Shown: positions 27,181 through 38,259, numbered from the stretch's first letter. The stretch: 64,000 bases of DNA from Flavobacteriaceae bacterium (GCA_017852395.1 JAFMLE010000010.1:1-64000), one strand, 5' to 3'. Made by a program: numbers and translations. Notes: generated by a model from the letters alone, not told the origin.

Positions 27181-28659
27181 TTAATATGCCTTGGCAAACA
27201 AGACCCTTTTGTTAGACGGTTTTCCTGAAAAAACGCATTGGCCCACCTCCTCTTTTGCTTCTAGCGGGATGCATCTAATCGTCGCTTTAGTTGCTGCTTT
27301 GATAGCTTCTTCTGTGGCTTCGGTACCGTCCCAGTGGGCAGCAATAAAGCCGCCTTTATCTTCCAATACCTTTTTGAAGGTCTCAAAATCGTCCACAGAA
27401 GTTACTTTAGCTTCTCGATAGGATAATGCTTTGTCAAATAATTCTTTCTGTATGGTCGCTAATAGATCTGTAATGATTTGACACAGGTCATTTTCAGCAA
27501 CAAATTGCTTGGTCAAAGTATCTCTCCGGGCCAATTCGACCTGTCCTTTTTCGAGGTCTTTAGGCCCGATTGCTATTCGAAGTGGTACCCCCTTAAGCTC
27601 GTATTCGTTGAATTTGAATCCGGGTTTAAAGTTATCACGATTGTCAAATTTGACTCGAATATTTTTTTCTTCGAGTGTTTTTTTGATGCTTTCTGCTTTG
27701 GCAGCAACGGCAGCATGCTCTTCTTCTGAACGGTAAATGGGCACAATAACCACTTGATCGGGAGCCAAATTTGGTGGCAAAACCAAGCCATTGTCATCAC
27801 TATGGGTCATTATCAGCGCACCCATCAGTCGTGTAGAAACGCCCCAAGAAGTGGCCCATACATAGTCTAAAGTCCCTTCTTTGGTAGCGAATTTGACGTC
27901 AAAGGCTTTCGCAAAATTTTGACCTAAAAAATGGGATGTCCCGGCCTGTAACGCTTTGCCATCTTGCATCAATGCTTCGATGCAAAAAGTTTCGACTGCA
28001 CCTGCAAAACGTTCTGATGGGGATTTGAGACCTTGTATGACGGGTATGGCCATAAAATGCTCCACAAAATCTGCATATACCTGATTCATTTGTCGGGCTT
28101 CGGCCAATGCTTCTGCTTGGGTAGCATGAGCGGTATGTCCCTCTTGCCACAAAAACTCAGCAGTTCTAAGAAAAAGTCGGGTTCGCATTTCCCAACGGAC
28201 AACATTGGCCCATTGGTTGATCAAGATGGGTAAATCACGATAGGACTGAATCCAATTTTTGTAAGTACTCCAAATAATCGCTTCGCTTGTAGGTCGAACC
28301 ACAAGAGGCTCTTCTAGCTTGGCATCCGGATCGACGATCAGTTCTCCTTTTTTGTCAGGGTTGTTTTTTAGTCGGTAATGGGTTACAACAGCACATTCTT
28401 TGGCAAAGCCTTCAGCGTTTTGCTCTTCGGCCTCAAACAAACTTTTGGGAACAAAAAGCGGGAAATACGCATTTTGATGCCCCGTCGCCTTAAACATCTT
28501 ATCGAGTTCGGCTTGCATTTTTTCCCAAATCGCATACCCATAGGGTTTGATGATCATACAACCTCTTACTGCAGAACTCTCCGCAAGGTCTGCTTTTACT
28601 ACCAACTCGTTATACCATTTGGAATAATCTGCCGAACGTTTAGTTAAATTTTTTGACAT
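27181..28659 (-). CDS. proS: Prolyl-tRNA synthetase, short (archaeal/eukaryal-like) type
   Basis: This class II synthetase charges tRNA-Pro. The 492-residue protein lacks the INS editing domain of the long bacterial form and matches the shorter archaeal/eukaryal-like type. Visible blocks include [12 protein letters not shown] (motif 2 region), [14 protein letters not shown], the [16 protein letters not shown] segment and the anticodon-binding domain from about 285. I start at the ATG at 28659 (MSKNLTKR), not a GTG five codons earlier. It is divergent from the lipoprotein gene. Confidence 0.95.
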   Translation of the reverse strand: MSKNLTKRSADYSKWYNELVVKADLAESSAVRGCMIIKPYGYAIWEKMQAELDKMFKATGHQNAYFPLFVPKSLFEAEEQNAEGFAKECAVVTHYRLKNNPDKKGELIVDPDAKLEEPLVVRPTSEAIIWSTYKNWIQSYRDLPILINQWANVVRWEMRTRLFLRTAEFLWQEGHTAHATQAEALAEARQMNQVYADFVEHFMAIPVIQGLKSPSERFAGAVETFCIEALMQDGKALQAGTSHFLGQNFAKAFDVKFATKEGTLDYVWATSWGVSTRLMGALIMTHSDDNGLVLPPNLAPDQVVIVPIYRSEEEHAAVAAKAESIKKTLEEKNIRVKFDNRDNFKPGFKFNEYELKGVPLRIAIGPKDLEKGQVELARRDTLTKQFVAENDLCQIITDLLATIQKELFDKALSYREAKVTSVDDFETFKKVLEDKGGFIAAHWDGTEATEEAIKAATKATIRCIPLEAKEEVGQCVFSGKPSNKRVLFAKAY

Positions 28660-28756
28660 TTTTAGATTTGGCACAACTTTTGCCCTTATGAATATTAGTT
28701 GAACTGAATGACAAAACTACTACATTGAAGTGTTGTATTCAAAAAAAATAAAGATT

Positions 28757-29821
28757 ATGAAAAAACTTACACCTACTCCAATTTTTCCTTCAATCTTTTA
28801 TATTGGAATTGCACTACTCACCTGGAACTGTGGAAGCTATCAAGGAAGTTCATACTATGGCAGTGATGGGATTTATAATTCTTCCTACAGCCAGAGCGAA
28901 TATCGTACAGCACAGCCTGTATCTGGAGCGCAAAACTATTATAAAAACTATTTTCAAAACCTCTCGGACGATTATACCACGGACGCCGATCAAGAAACTG
29001 TTTTTACGGATGTAGATGCGTATACAAGTGTAGACAACAACCCTAATGACCAACAACCTTGGGGGGCTCAAACTCAGAAAACAGAGATTTATCTTATTGA
29101 CAATACTCGAAACTTCAATCCCAACTTTGGTTTTGATTGGTATTACAATACTTGGGGATACCCCTATTGGGGATATTATAGTCCGTTTGGATGGTGGAAC
29201 CGTCCCTATCGTTTTAACAATCCATATTGGGGCTGGAGCTTTTATAGCCCGTTTTACAATCCTTATTTTGACAACTTTTATCGTCCCTACTGGGGTTGGT
29301 CGTATTACGGAAACGGCTATTATAACTCGTTTTATCAACCCTTCAACCGATTTGATGGCTTTCAGCGAAGAAATGTATCAAGGGTGCGAACCAATCGGGG
29401 TGACAGAGGATACAAAGCACTCAATAGAGCTGAACGTAATGCCCTCAATCGTGGTGAAAAAAAATCCGTAGCGACAGTAGATGCGTCTGATATAAATACC
29501 ACAAACGTGCGGTATAATTCTGGTCGGTACATAAATGCGCCAAGTATAGACAATGTCCCTACTCGCATTGTACGCTCAGGGTCTAGCCAATCCTCAAGCA
29601 ATGCATCTCAGAGTAGTAGCAGAAGTAGAACCGGAACCCTTATAAGAAGTACACGCTCTTCCTACCCTGCGATCAAAAGACCAGCGACGAGATCCAATGC
29701 GACCAGAAGTATTCGATCTTTTAGTGCACCTAGTAGCAGTTCTAGATCAAATGCTGTTGGAAGTGGTCGAAGTTCTAGTGGAGGAAGAAGCTCCTCAAGC
29801 AGTGGCCGACGAAATAATTAG
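28757..29821 (+). CDS. Low-complexity lipoprotein with Trp/Tyr/Pro-rich repeats and Ser/Arg-rich tail
   Basis: This 354-residue product has a lipoprotein signal ending in LLTWNC. The middle part (about 105-205) is very rich in Tyr, Trp, Pro, Gly and Asn, with repeated NPYWGWSFY/RPYWGWSYY units. The tail of about 120 residues is rich in Ser, Arg and Asn. It is probably an outer-membrane or surface lipoprotein of unknown role. It precedes the FadL-like barrel gene by 23 bases, on the same strand. I use the ATG at 28757, which gives a clean signal peptide. Confidence 0.78.
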   Translation: MKKLTPTPIFPSIFYIGIALLTWNCGSYQGSSYYGSDGIYNSSYSQSEYRTAQPVSGAQNYYKNYFQNLSDDYTTDADQETVFTDVDAYTSVDNNPNDQQPWGAQTQKTEIYLIDNTRNFNPNFGFDWYYNTWGYPYWGYYSPFGWWNRPYRFNNPYWGWSFYSPFYNPYFDNFYRPYWGWSYYGNGYYNSFYQPFNRFDGFQRRNVSRVRTNRGDRGYKALNRAERNALNRGEKKSVATVDASDINTTNVRYNSGRYINAPSIDNVPTRIVRSGSSQSSSNASQSSSRSRTGTLIRSTRSSYPAIKRPATRSNATRSIRSFSAPSSSSRSNAVGSGRSSSGGRSSSSSGRRNN

Positions 29822-29844
29822 TCTTTTAATTTTACCCGAAAAAT

Positions 29845-31362
29845 ATGCGCGTTAAATCTACCTTTATCATTTTCGCACTACTTTGTAGTGCACTACTTCA
29901 AGCACAAACTGCCACTGACGCCTTTCGGTACAGTCAAGAACAATTGAGTGGTTCGGCACGATATACGGCAATGGCAGGTGCCTTTGGAGCACTAGGGGGC
30001 GATTTTTCTGCTGTTGTTGATAATCCCGCTGGGGCTGCTGTCTTTATAAATTCTGAAATTGGTTTGAGTGCCGAGTTTCTTAATGACAACCTGGAAGCAC
30101 AATATGGAGGTACTTCAAAAAAAATGGAACATACCCGTTTTGATATACAACAATTTGGAATGGTATTTCCTCTAAATGATACTCGAGAAGACTCGGATTG
30201 GCCACGTATTGCTTTTGCTTTCAATTATCAACGAAAAAATGACTTCGACAAGACGTTCAATGCTGTTGGAACTTCAAACCAAGGGATCGATCAGTATTTT
30301 CTATATTATGCCGACGGATTAGAATTATACAATCTATCGTTGGCCAATGATGAAACCGTTTCGGGTGTTTATCAATATTTGGGAGATCAGGTTGGTTATG
30401 GAGCGCAGCAAGCATTTTTGGGATACCAAGCGTATATAATTGATCCGATTTCTAATGATTTGAACGAAACACGTTATCAATCAAATGCCCAATACAATTC
30501 GGTCAACCATGATTATTTTTTTCGATCAAATGGTGCACACAAAAAATATTCATTTACAATGAGTGGTCAATTTAGAAACAAGCTCTATTTGGGGATAAGT
30601 ATCAATTCGCACCGAATCCTTTATAAGCAAAACGATGATTTGGAAGAATATGGCTATGGCAATAACTCCATTTTGGATGCTGTTCGTTTTAACAATCAAC
30701 TCAACACGATAGGAACGGGTGTCTCGGTTCAATTGGGGGGCATCGCGCGATTTGACTCTGGTCTGCGATTGGGACTAAGTTACCACAGTCCGACATGGCT
30801 CAATCTTTATGATGAAACTTCCCAATTTTTGGTTTCTGATTATTATAGTCAAAATGGGTTAATCTCCCTGACTACAGAACCCAATATCATCAATAGCTAT
30901 CCCGAATACAACCTCAGATTACCTTCAAAAATGACCTATAGTGCTGCATATACCTTTGGTGAAAACGGACTAATAAGTGTCGATTATTCTACCAGAAATT
31001 ATGGCAATGCCTCCTATCAGGAGGAAGCCAACAGCAACTATTTCAGTAATATCAATCTTCAAATCCAACAACAATATGCGGCATCAACACGATTGGCTGT
31101 TGGTGGTGAGTATCGTATAGGATCCATCAGTCTTAGAGGGGGGTATTTTAATGAGACCGATCGGATAGCGTTGACAAACAGTGGTAGCACAGGATATACT
31201 TTAGGATTAGGGTATCAATGGGGTGGCAATGCTTTTGGGGTTTCTTTGATCAATCAAGAGAACACGCTGACTCAAAAACTATACAGTGAAGGCCTAACCA
31301 ACAGCATAATACTCAACAACAACCCACTTCAAATCACGTTTTCTTATAATTTCAAGCTATAA
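29845..31362 (+). CDS. OmpP1/FadL-family outer-membrane transport protein
   Basis: This 505-residue barrel protein has a signal peptide (ending LLQAQ) and an N-terminal segment ALGGDFSAVVDNPAGAA, which matches the conserved plug region of FadL-like porins for hydrophobic compounds. Many amphipathic Tyr-rich strands follow and the protein ends in QITFSYNFKL, a typical last strand. It follows the lipoprotein by 23 bases, so the two may work together at the outer membrane. Confidence 0.86.
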   Translation: MRVKSTFIIFALLCSALLQAQTATDAFRYSQEQLSGSARYTAMAGAFGALGGDFSAVVDNPAGAAVFINSEIGLSAEFLNDNLEAQYGGTSKKMEHTRFDIQQFGMVFPLNDTREDSDWPRIAFAFNYQRKNDFDKTFNAVGTSNQGIDQYFLYYADGLELYNLSLANDETVSGVYQYLGDQVGYGAQQAFLGYQAYIIDPISNDLNETRYQSNAQYNSVNHDYFFRSNGAHKKYSFTMSGQFRNKLYLGISINSHRILYKQNDDLEEYGYGNNSILDAVRFNNQLNTIGTGVSVQLGGIARFDSGLRLGLSYHSPTWLNLYDETSQFLVSDYYSQNGLISLTTEPNIINSYPEYNLRLPSKMTYSAAYTFGENGLISVDYSTRNYGNASYQEEANSNYFSNINLQIQQQYAASTRLAVGGEYRIGSISLRGGYFNETDRIALTNSGSTGYTLGLGYQWGGNAFGVSLINQENTLTQKLYSEGLTNSIILNNNPLQITFSYNFKL

Positions 31363-31424
31363 CTCGGCACTTCTCAAAAGCGAACATCCTCACTGATATC
31401 AGAGCGGTTTTGCCAATAAATGGC

Positions 31425-31432
31425 TATCTTTG
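31425..31432 (+). promoter_or_regulatory. -7 box upstream of folE
   Basis: TATCTTTG matches TAnnTTTG and would start transcription near 31439, about 11 bases before the folE ATG. A TTTG at 31409-31412 is only 12 bp upstream, so the -33 box is uncertain. Confidence 0.35.
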
Positions 31433-31449
31433 TCTCAGTTTACAAAACC

Positions 31450-32130
31450 ATGAAAATAGACAAATTATTAGCGGAACAGCTTGGAGATCTCGATCACGAT
31501 CATCCGTTTCAAAGCACAGAAACCCCACTCCGTCCTGATGCATTTGAGCGTAGCGATGCCGAAAAAATAGAAGGTATTGAACAAAAGGTCTATGAAATAC
31601 TCGAAATATTGGGAATGGACCTTACAGACGATAGCCTAAAAGGTACGCCAAAACGGGTTGCCAAAATGTTTGTCAACGAAATTTTTGGAGGCCTGCATCC
31701 CAACCGCAAACCCAGTGCTTCAACTTTTGACAACAAATACAAATATGGTGAAATGTTGGTTGAAAAGAACATTACTGTCTACTCTACTTGCGAACACCAT
31801 CTCTTACCAATCGTTGGTAAAGCCCATGTTGCTTATATCTCAAACGGAACCGTAGTCGGACTTTCAAAAATGAATCGTATTGTTGACTATTTTGCCAAGC
31901 GACCTCAAGTTCAAGAACGGCTGACAATTCAAATTGTAGAAGAGCTCCAAAAGATTTTGAACACCCAAAACGTGGCTTGTGTTATTGATGCAAAACACCT
32001 TTGTGTCAATTCGAGAGGTATTCGAGACATCAGCAGCAGTACCGTAACTGCAGAGTTTGGTGGACTGTTCAAGAATAAAGATACCAAGCGCGAATTTTTA
32101 GACTATTTACAATTGGAGACCGAATTTTAA
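31450..32130 (+). CDS. folE: GTP cyclohydrolase I
   Basis: This enzyme converts GTP to dihydroneopterin triphosphate, the first step in folate and pterin synthesis. The 226-residue protein has the zinc ligands in STCEHHLLP and the [10 protein letters not shown] segment, and [20 protein letters not shown], which is diagnostic of the family. The ATG at 31450 gives the normal N terminus; the reading frame extends upstream over a TATCTTTG -7 box at 31425-31432. Its stop overlaps the cysS ATG by one base. Confidence 0.95.
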   Translation: MKIDKLLAEQLGDLDHDHPFQSTETPLRPDAFERSDAEKIEGIEQKVYEILEILGMDLTDDSLKGTPKRVAKMFVNEIFGGLHPNRKPSASTFDNKYKYGEMLVEKNITVYSTCEHHLLPIVGKAHVAYISNGTVVGLSKMNRIVDYFAKRPQVQERLTIQIVEELQKILNTQNVACVIDAKHLCVNSRGIRDISSSTVTAEFGGLFKNKDTKREFLDYLQLETEF

Positions 32131-33602
32131 TGAGCCAAGAACTCTTTGTATATAACTCGCTAACAAAGCGCAAAGAAAAGTTTGAACCCCTATCCCCCAA
32201 TCATGTAGGGATGTACGTCTGTGGTCCAACAGTATACAGCAATGTACACCTAGGCAACTGTAGAACCTTCATCTCTTTTGACATCATCTACCGCTATTTA
32301 CAATATCTAGGGTATAAAGTTCGCTATGTAAGAAACATTACCGATGCCGGACACCTAGAAAATGATGAAGATGCTGGAGAAGACCGTATTGCCAAAAAAG
32401 CGCGATTAGAATCGATAGAACCCATGGAAGTTGTGCAGCGTTACACGGTAGATTTTCACAGGACCTTGCAACAACTCAACACCCTTCCACCGAGCATCGA
32501 ACCTACAGCTACAGGACATATTGTAGAACAAATAGAATTGATCAAAGCCATCTTGAAAGAAGGCTATGCTTATGAAGTCAATGGATCCGTTTACTTTGAC
32601 GTACTAAAATTTAATAAAGACCATCGGTATGGCAAGCTCAGTGGACGAAATATCGAAGACCTAATCCATAATACTCGAACTTTAGACGGCCAACAAGACA
32701 AAAAAAATCCACAAGATTTTGCCCTTTGGAAAAAAGCTGAGCCACAACACATAATGCGTTGGCCCTCACCTTGGAGCGATGGTTTTCCAGGGTGGCACCT
32801 CGAGTGTACTGCGATGAGCACAAAATATTTGGGACCTCAATTTGATATACATGGTGGTGGAATGGACCTTAAGTTCCCCCATCACGAGTGTGAAATCGCT
32901 CAAGCCGAGTCCGTGCATAAAGAAGCACCTGTCAAATATTGGCTCCATGCCAATATGCTGACGCTTAACGGTAAAAAGATGGCCAAATCTACAGGCAACA
33001 ATATTTTACCCCATGAAATATTTTCGGGAGAAAACACCCTTTTTTCAAAGTCATTCTCTCCTGATGTCGTACGATTCTTTATCCTACAAGCGCACTACAG
33101 AAGCATTTTGGACATCAGCGAAACCGCACTGCTTGCAGCAGAAAAAGGGTATTCGAGGATGGTAGAGGCTGTCGCTTCGTTGGACCACCTAATCACATCA
33201 GATCGTTGTGATTTTGAATACGACATTTGGTTAGAAAAATGCCACCAGGCGATGAATGATGATTTTAATACACCCATTCTAATTGCCCAATTGTTTGATG
33301 CCGTCAAATTTATCTTTACAGTAAAAAATGGTGCTGCAAAAATCAATCAAGAAACCCTAGACAAGCTCAAAAACCAACTACCGCTGTTTATTCATAATGT
33401 CTTGGGACTCCATCTCAATACAGACTCAACAAGTCAGCAGACCGATACCTTAGAAAAATCTGTAGCGCTACTGATTACGCTCCGCGATAAAGCGCGAGCC
33501 AATAAAGATTTTGAAACCTCAGACCTGATAAGAGACGCCTTGAACGCTATGAACATTCAACTGTTTGATGGCAAGGAGGGAACTACGTTCAAAGTAAACT
33601 AA
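32130..33602 (+). CDS. cysS: Cysteinyl-tRNA synthetase
   Basis: This class I synthetase charges tRNA-Cys. The 490-residue protein has the HIGH-like [11 protein letters not shown], zinc ligands in [16 protein letters not shown] and HHECEIAQ, and a KMSKS variant KMAKSTGN. The length is normal. Its start overlaps the folE stop by one base, so the two are translationally coupled. Confidence 0.96.
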   Translation: MSQELFVYNSLTKRKEKFEPLSPNHVGMYVCGPTVYSNVHLGNCRTFISFDIIYRYLQYLGYKVRYVRNITDAGHLENDEDAGEDRIAKKARLESIEPMEVVQRYTVDFHRTLQQLNTLPPSIEPTATGHIVEQIELIKAILKEGYAYEVNGSVYFDVLKFNKDHRYGKLSGRNIEDLIHNTRTLDGQQDKKNPQDFALWKKAEPQHIMRWPSPWSDGFPGWHLECTAMSTKYLGPQFDIHGGGMDLKFPHHECEIAQAESVHKEAPVKYWLHANMLTLNGKKMAKSTGNNILPHEIFSGENTLFSKSFSPDVVRFFILQAHYRSILDISETALLAAEKGYSRMVEAVASLDHLITSDRCDFEYDIWLEKCHQAMNDDFNTPILIAQLFDAVKFIFTVKNGAAKINQETLDKLKNQLPLFIHNVLGLHLNTDSTSQQTDTLEKSVALLITLRDKARANKDFETSDLIRDALNAMNIQLFDGKEGTTFKVN

Positions 33603-33608
33603 ACGGCA

Positions 33609-33839
33609 GTGCATGTACTCAAAAAAATACTTGTTGGTCCCTTTTTATTGATCATCAAGCTGTACCAATCTCTAATCTCCCCCCTACTGCCCCCCACGTG
33701 TAGGTACCAACCAACTTGTTCACAATACAGCAAAGAAGCACTTGTCAAATACGGACTTTTCAAAGGAGGCTATTTGGCCCTTAAAAGAATCTTGAGTTGC
33801 CATCCATGGGGTGGATCTGGTTATGATCCCGTGCCGTAG
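33609..33839 (+). CDS. yidD: YidD membrane protein insertion efficiency factor
   Basis: This 76-residue protein assists YidC-dependent insertion. It has an amphipathic/hydrophobic N terminus ([18 protein letters not shown]) and the conserved Cys-containing [11 protein letters not shown] and GYDPVP motifs. The start is GTG at 33609, six bases after cysS. It precedes lgt. Confidence 0.93.
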   Translation: MHVLKKILVGPFLLIIKLYQSLISPLLPPTCRYQPTCSQYSKEALVKYGLFKGGYLALKRILSCHPWGGSGYDPVP

Positions 33840-33876
33840 CTATTTTTATTATCTTAGTTCATAAATCCGAAACCGA

Positions 33877-34698
33877 ATGTTTTTTCTTAAATCTACTTGG
33901 GCCCCTGATGAAACCCTCTTTGAGTTTTTTGGCTTTGGCATCCATATGTATAGCTTGATGTTTGTCATTGCCTTTGCATTGGGATACCGTCTGATGAAAA
34001 ACCTATTTAAAAAAGAAAATGTGTCCTTTGAATATCTCGAACCCATGTTGGTTTATATGGTATTTTCGACCCTTCTAGGTGCCCGTTTAGGGCATGTGTT
34101 ATTTTATGATTGGGCCTACTACTCCAACCATATTCTGGAGATTTTTTTACCAATAAAAGAAACCGCAGAGGGCTACAAATTCATTGGGTTTCGTGGCTTG
34201 GCAAGCCATGGAGCGGTTATCGGTATTTTAACGGGGCTGTATCTGTTTCAAAAGAAACACCCTTTCAAATCCTGGTTGTGGATTCTCGATCGACTAACCA
34301 TTCCGGTTAGTATCGGGGGTATGTTTGTCCGTATCGGTAATTTTTATAATTCAGAAATTGTGGGCAAATACACCGGAAATGATTTTGGTGTGGTCTTCGA
34401 AAATCGCGGCGAAATACTTCCGCGCCATCCTGCTCAACTCTATGAAGCATTGGGATACCTTATCTTATTTATCATTCTAAGAAAACTTTACACCAAACAC
34501 AGTGTCAAAGAAGGGTGGTTGTTGGGCGTCTTTTTTAGTGGCCTATTTACCATCCGCTTTATCGTAGAATTTGTTAAAGAAAGTCAAGGTGGTTTTGAGC
34601 GTGTGATGCCACTGTTTTCTACAGGACAATGGCTTAGCATCCCCTTAATAATCGGAGGGTTGATATTGACCTTCTATGCACAACAAAAAGCGCGCTAA
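33877..34698 (+). CDS. lgt: Prolipoprotein diacylglyceryl transferase
   Basis: This inner-membrane enzyme adds diacylglycerol to the lipobox Cys of prolipoproteins. The 273-residue protein has seven or so hydrophobic segments, GFRGLASHGAVIG (catalytic His region), the Lgt signature RIGNFYNSEIVG and HPAQLYE. Several lipoproteins in the window would be its substrates. It is followed after two bases by the YfiT-like gene. Confidence 0.95.
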   Translation: MFFLKSTWAPDETLFEFFGFGIHMYSLMFVIAFALGYRLMKNLFKKENVSFEYLEPMLVYMVFSTLLGARLGHVLFYDWAYYSNHILEIFLPIKETAEGYKFIGFRGLASHGAVIGILTGLYLFQKKHPFKSWLWILDRLTIPVSIGGMFVRIGNFYNSEIVGKYTGNDFGVVFENRGEILPRHPAQLYEALGYLILFIILRKLYTKHSVKEGWLLGVFFSGLFTIRFIVEFVKESQGGFERVMPLFSTGQWLSIPLIIGGLILTFYAQQKAR

Positions 34699-34700
34699 TT

Positions 34701-35237
34701 ATGGATCAAAATGAATTGGAGCAACAACGGTTTCCGGTAGGTAGATTCCAATGGATAGAAGAAATAAGTGCCTCTCAACGCACGGAGTTAATAGCGGTCC
34801 TTAGACAGTTCCCTGAACAGCTCAAAAAAGTGGTGGAAAACTTCGAAGCAGCTGATTTCAAAAACACCTACCGCCCAGATGGGTGGACTGCGGCTCAGGT
34901 CATTCATCATCTTGCCGATAGTCATATGCATAGCTATCTCCGTTTTAAGCACACCTATACCGAAGATACTCCCACGATCACCCCTTACGATGAAGGCGCG
35001 TGGAGTTGCCTTAGCGACGGTTCGGATCATGACGTCCAAGCAAGTTTAAAGATTTTAGAAGGTGTACACCATCGTTGGTGCCAGTTTTTAGATGCATTTA
35101 CAACCGAAGATTTTGACAGAAAATACTACCATCCACAGCTAAAAATCTATTTTTCCCTAAACCAAGCTTTAGCCCTTTATGCCTGGCATTGCAAACACCA
35201 TCTGGAGCACGTAAAAAACTGTAAAATTACTGCATAA
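34701..35237 (+). CDS. YfiT/BstA-like DinB-family protein, putative bacillithiol transferase
   Basis: This 178-residue four-helix-bundle protein of the DinB superfamily has the YfiT-type signature YRPDGWTAAQVIHHLADSH at about residues 57-75 and WHCKHHLEH near 163-171; three histidines should bind a metal. Members conjugate bacillithiol to electrophiles, and this window also encodes BshB1. It starts two bases after lgt and ends at a strong bidirectional terminator. The substrate is unknown. Confidence 0.85.
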   Translation: MDQNELEQQRFPVGRFQWIEEISASQRTELIAVLRQFPEQLKKVVENFEAADFKNTYRPDGWTAAQVIHHLADSHMHSYLRFKHTYTEDTPTITPYDEGAWSCLSDGSDHDVQASLKILEGVHHRWCQFLDAFTTEDFDRKYYHPQLKIYFSLNQALALYAWHCKHHLEHVKNCKITA

Positions 35238-35265
35238 AAAAAGCCGCCCAAGGGCGGCTTTTTTG
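35235..35265. terminator. Bidirectional terminator between yfiT-like gene and secDF
   Basis: GCCGCC and GGCGGC pair around a CAAG loop, with an A tract before and a T tract after the stem. It serves both convergent genes. Confidence 0.93.
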
Positions 35266-35278
35266 TTTGATTTATCAA

Positions 35279-38227
35279 CTAGGATTTTGCCTTAACACGA
35301 CTTTGTGTATCGTACATAACCGGAGTGGCAATAAATACTGAAGAGTACGTACCTACCAACACACCTACGATGAGGGCAAACATAAATCCGCGGATGGACT
35401 CACCTCCAAAAATAAAGATGGCCAACAAAACAATAAGAGTCGTCAATGAAGTATTAAGCGTTCTACTCAAAGTGCTGCTCAATGCCGAGTTGACTACGGT
35501 GTCAAATTCCCACTGTGTATGTTCTCCAATATATTCTCTAATGCGGTCAAAAACCACAACCGTATCGTTAAGTGAATATCCAATAACGGTCAAAATTGCA
35601 GCAATAAACGCTTGATCGATTTCCATATTAAATGGCATAAACTTATACGTCATCGAAAAAATACCTAACACTATAAGTACATCATGGAAAACCGCAGTAA
35701 CCGCTCCAAGTGAAAATTGCCATTTTCTAAATCGGAAAAGAATGTATAAAAACACAACTATAAGTGAACCTATAACGGCCAAAAATGAATTGTTCTTAAT
35801 GTCATCTGCAATGGTAGGTCCTACCTTAATAGAGGACATAATACCAACTTGTTTATCCTCAGCGCCATTTACAAAATTTTCATAGGTAAACCCATCGGGC
35901 AAGTAGGCTTGTAAACCGTTAAAAAGTTTTTCTTGAATTTCAGAATCTACTGCCACACCCTCAACATCCACTTTATATTTGGTAGTGATTTTAAGCTGGT
36001 TGCTATTTCCAAAAGTTTTGGCTTCTACACTACCAAAAACATCTGCAAGTGTCGCTTGGACCTCAGCAGGATTTACCTCTTGATCAAAACGAACCATATA
36101 CGAACGGCCTCCGACAAAATCCACTCCTTGATTGAGTCCCTGATAGGATAGCGAAAACAAACTCACCCCTACCAGTATAGTAGAAAAAGCGTAAGCAATT
36201 TTTCGTTTACTCAAAAATGCAATCGAAACGTTGGCGAATAGGTTTTTTGTTGCAGCAGTTGAGAAACTCACTTTCTTCCCTTGTTCATTTCGATTATCTA
36301 CAAAAATCCTTGTGATAAAAATTGCCGTAAACAAAGAAGTGGCAATACCAATCAACAAGGTTGTTGCAAATCCTTTGATAGGCCCTGTTCCAAAAACAAA
36401 TAAGATAAGTGCCGTTAAACCTGTGGTAATATTTGCATCCAAAATTGAGGATAACGCATTATTAAATCCGTCTGCGATGGCCTTTCGAATGCCCTTTCCT
36501 TTGATCAATTCTTCGCGAACACGCTCAAAAATAAGTACGTTGGCATCCACAGAAATACCAATGGTCAAAACAATACCTGCGATACCAGGAAGTGTTAGAA
36601 CCGCTCCTAAACTGGCCAAAACCCCAAAAATCAATAAAATATTGAGGACCAGTGCAACATCGGCAAATATACCCGAGCTACCATAATAGAATATCATCCA
36701 TAATAAAACAAAAACGAGGGCGATTGCAAAAGAATTTAATCCGCTCTCAATCGCTTCTTGTCCAAGAGATGGACCCACAATTTCGGATTGGATGATTTCT
36801 GCTGAAGCAGGTAATTTTCCTGCTCGCAAAACATTTGCAAGGTCAATGGCTTCATTGAGGGTAAAATTTCCTGAAATTTCTGAACGTCCTCCAGAAATAG
36901 CACCTTTAGAAACTCCTGGAGCCGAATAGACAATATCATCCAAAACTATTGCGATGTTTGTGGCTTCTCTAAAAGCCTTGCCCGTCATGCTTTCCCAGGT
37001 ACGTGCACCAGAGGCATTCATTTGCATAGAAACCGCAGGGTTTCCTAAAGCATCATAGGATTGCATCGCATCGACTACCACACCTCCACTTAGGGGCGGC
37101 AAATTATCACGATTGGATTCTAGTGCATAAAGTTCTACAACATCACCTGTAGCTAAGGGCTTACCCCAAGCAAATTTAATATAACGAAATTCTGGAGCTA
37201 ATAATTTTCTTACGTCAGGTCGGTTGAGATATGAGCTGATCAGTTCTTGATCACGGGCTGCAAACTGGGCCAATATGGGGCCACCCTGATAACCATAACC
37301 TACAATGCGATCCATAATTGGATTAGCAGCTGCAACATTGGTAGAATCGGCAGCGGCAACATCGGCTAACAAATCGTCAATTGTCGAATCGGCATCAGCT
37401 GAAGTTTCAGTTTTGTTGTCTATAATTTCTTGCTTAAGCAGGGCATCTGCTTGCGCTAAAAAATTGATTAGTTGATCGTTTTTAAATGTTTCCCAAAACT
37501 CCAATTGAGCGGTACTTTGTAATAAATTTTTAACACGCTCCACGTCTTTAGCGCCCGGCAACTCAACCAATATACGCCCAGAATTTCCAAGACGTTGAAT
37601 GTTGGGTTGGGTTACCCCAAATTTGTCGATACGCTTTCGCAAGACCTCAAACGCAGAAACAATCGATTCATCTACCTTTCTTCTTATGATCGGCTTGACG
37701 GCGTCATCGGTCATTTCAAAATTGATTTCATCGCTCAAGGTTCTATTGGCAAATACCTCAGGGTCGGCCAATTTTACATCTCCCTTGATCGCATCAAAAG
37801 CCGCAAAAAAGGATTCTACATAAGGCTCATCTGTGTTTTTTTGAAGGACATCTGCTTCGTCCAATGCCCGATTGAAAACGGCATTTTTGGTATTTTCTGC
37901 CAAACCTTTAAGTACATCTCGAATCGAAATTTGAAGGATAACGTTAATCCCACCCTTAAGATCCAAGCCCTTATTGAGTTCTTTTTGTTTTGCGTCGTTG
38001 TAGGTTGTAAAACCATACAACGGCAGATTACCTATAGAATCTAAATAGGCGATTTCAGCTTTATCTCTGAGTTCTGCATAGTTTTCTGTTTCTTCAGAAA
38101 TAGTCGCTTGCGCATAGGTTGCGGCCTTTTCTTCTTGTTGGCTAGCGATAAATGTAAACGATAGTTGATAGATGCTTACCAATCCAAAAAGGATTCCGAA
38201 AATGCGTATCAATGAATTATTTTGCAT
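35279..38227 (-). CDS. secDF: SecDF fusion protein, protein-export accessory
   Basis: SecD and SecF, here one 982-residue polypeptide, use the proton gradient to help pull exported proteins through SecYEG. The SecD half (about 1-640) has GLDLKGGINVILQI, a large periplasmic domain and the GTIGISVDANVLIFERV-type helix (here VLTIGISVDANVLIFERV). The SecF half follows with GVDFVGGRSY and GYSLNDTVVVFDRIRE. A fused SecDF of this length is normal in Bacteroidetes. The promoter is at 38260-38290. Confidence 0.95.
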   Translation of the reverse strand: MQNNSLIRIFGILFGLVSIYQLSFTFIASQQEEKAATYAQATISEETENYAELRDKAEIAYLDSIGNLPLYGFTTYNDAKQKELNKGLDLKGGINVILQISIRDVLKGLAENTKNAVFNRALDEADVLQKNTDEPYVESFFAAFDAIKGDVKLADPEVFANRTLSDEINFEMTDDAVKPIIRRKVDESIVSAFEVLRKRIDKFGVTQPNIQRLGNSGRILVELPGAKDVERVKNLLQSTAQLEFWETFKNDQLINFLAQADALLKQEIIDNKTETSADADSTIDDLLADVAAADSTNVAAANPIMDRIVGYGYQGGPILAQFAARDQELISSYLNRPDVRKLLAPEFRYIKFAWGKPLATGDVVELYALESNRDNLPPLSGGVVVDAMQSYDALGNPAVSMQMNASGARTWESMTGKAFREATNIAIVLDDIVYSAPGVSKGAISGGRSEISGNFTLNEAIDLANVLRAGKLPASAEIIQSEIVGPSLGQEAIESGLNSFAIALVFVLLWMIFYYGSSGIFADVALVLNILLIFGVLASLGAVLTLPGIAGIVLTIGISVDANVLIFERVREELIKGKGIRKAIADGFNNALSSILDANITTGLTALILFVFGTGPIKGFATTLLIGIATSLFTAIFITRIFVDNRNEQGKKVSFSTAATKNLFANVSIAFLSKRKIAYAFSTILVGVSLFSLSYQGLNQGVDFVGGRSYMVRFDQEVNPAEVQATLADVFGSVEAKTFGNSNQLKITTKYKVDVEGVAVDSEIQEKLFNGLQAYLPDGFTYENFVNGAEDKQVGIMSSIKVGPTIADDIKNNSFLAVIGSLIVVFLYILFRFRKWQFSLGAVTAVFHDVLIVLGIFSMTYKFMPFNMEIDQAFIAAILTVIGYSLNDTVVVFDRIREYIGEHTQWEFDTVVNSALSSTLSRTLNTSLTTLIVLLAIFIFGGESIRGFMFALIVGVLVGTYSSVFIATPVMYDTQSRVKAKS

Positions 38228-38259
38228 TGTTTTGATTTTTAGTGCTTTCTAAAAGCGAG

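Noticed and set aside
28850-29338. Ile/Val-rich frame of 162 codons opposite the Tyr/Trp lipoprotein
   Set aside because: Its composition follows from the antisense of Tyr, Asn and Trp codons; the lipoprotein has a clear signal peptide and lipobox.
33695-33706. CACGTG core as a parS site
   Set aside because: It lies inside yidD and lacks the flanking symmetry of parS; parA and parB are about 19 kb away.
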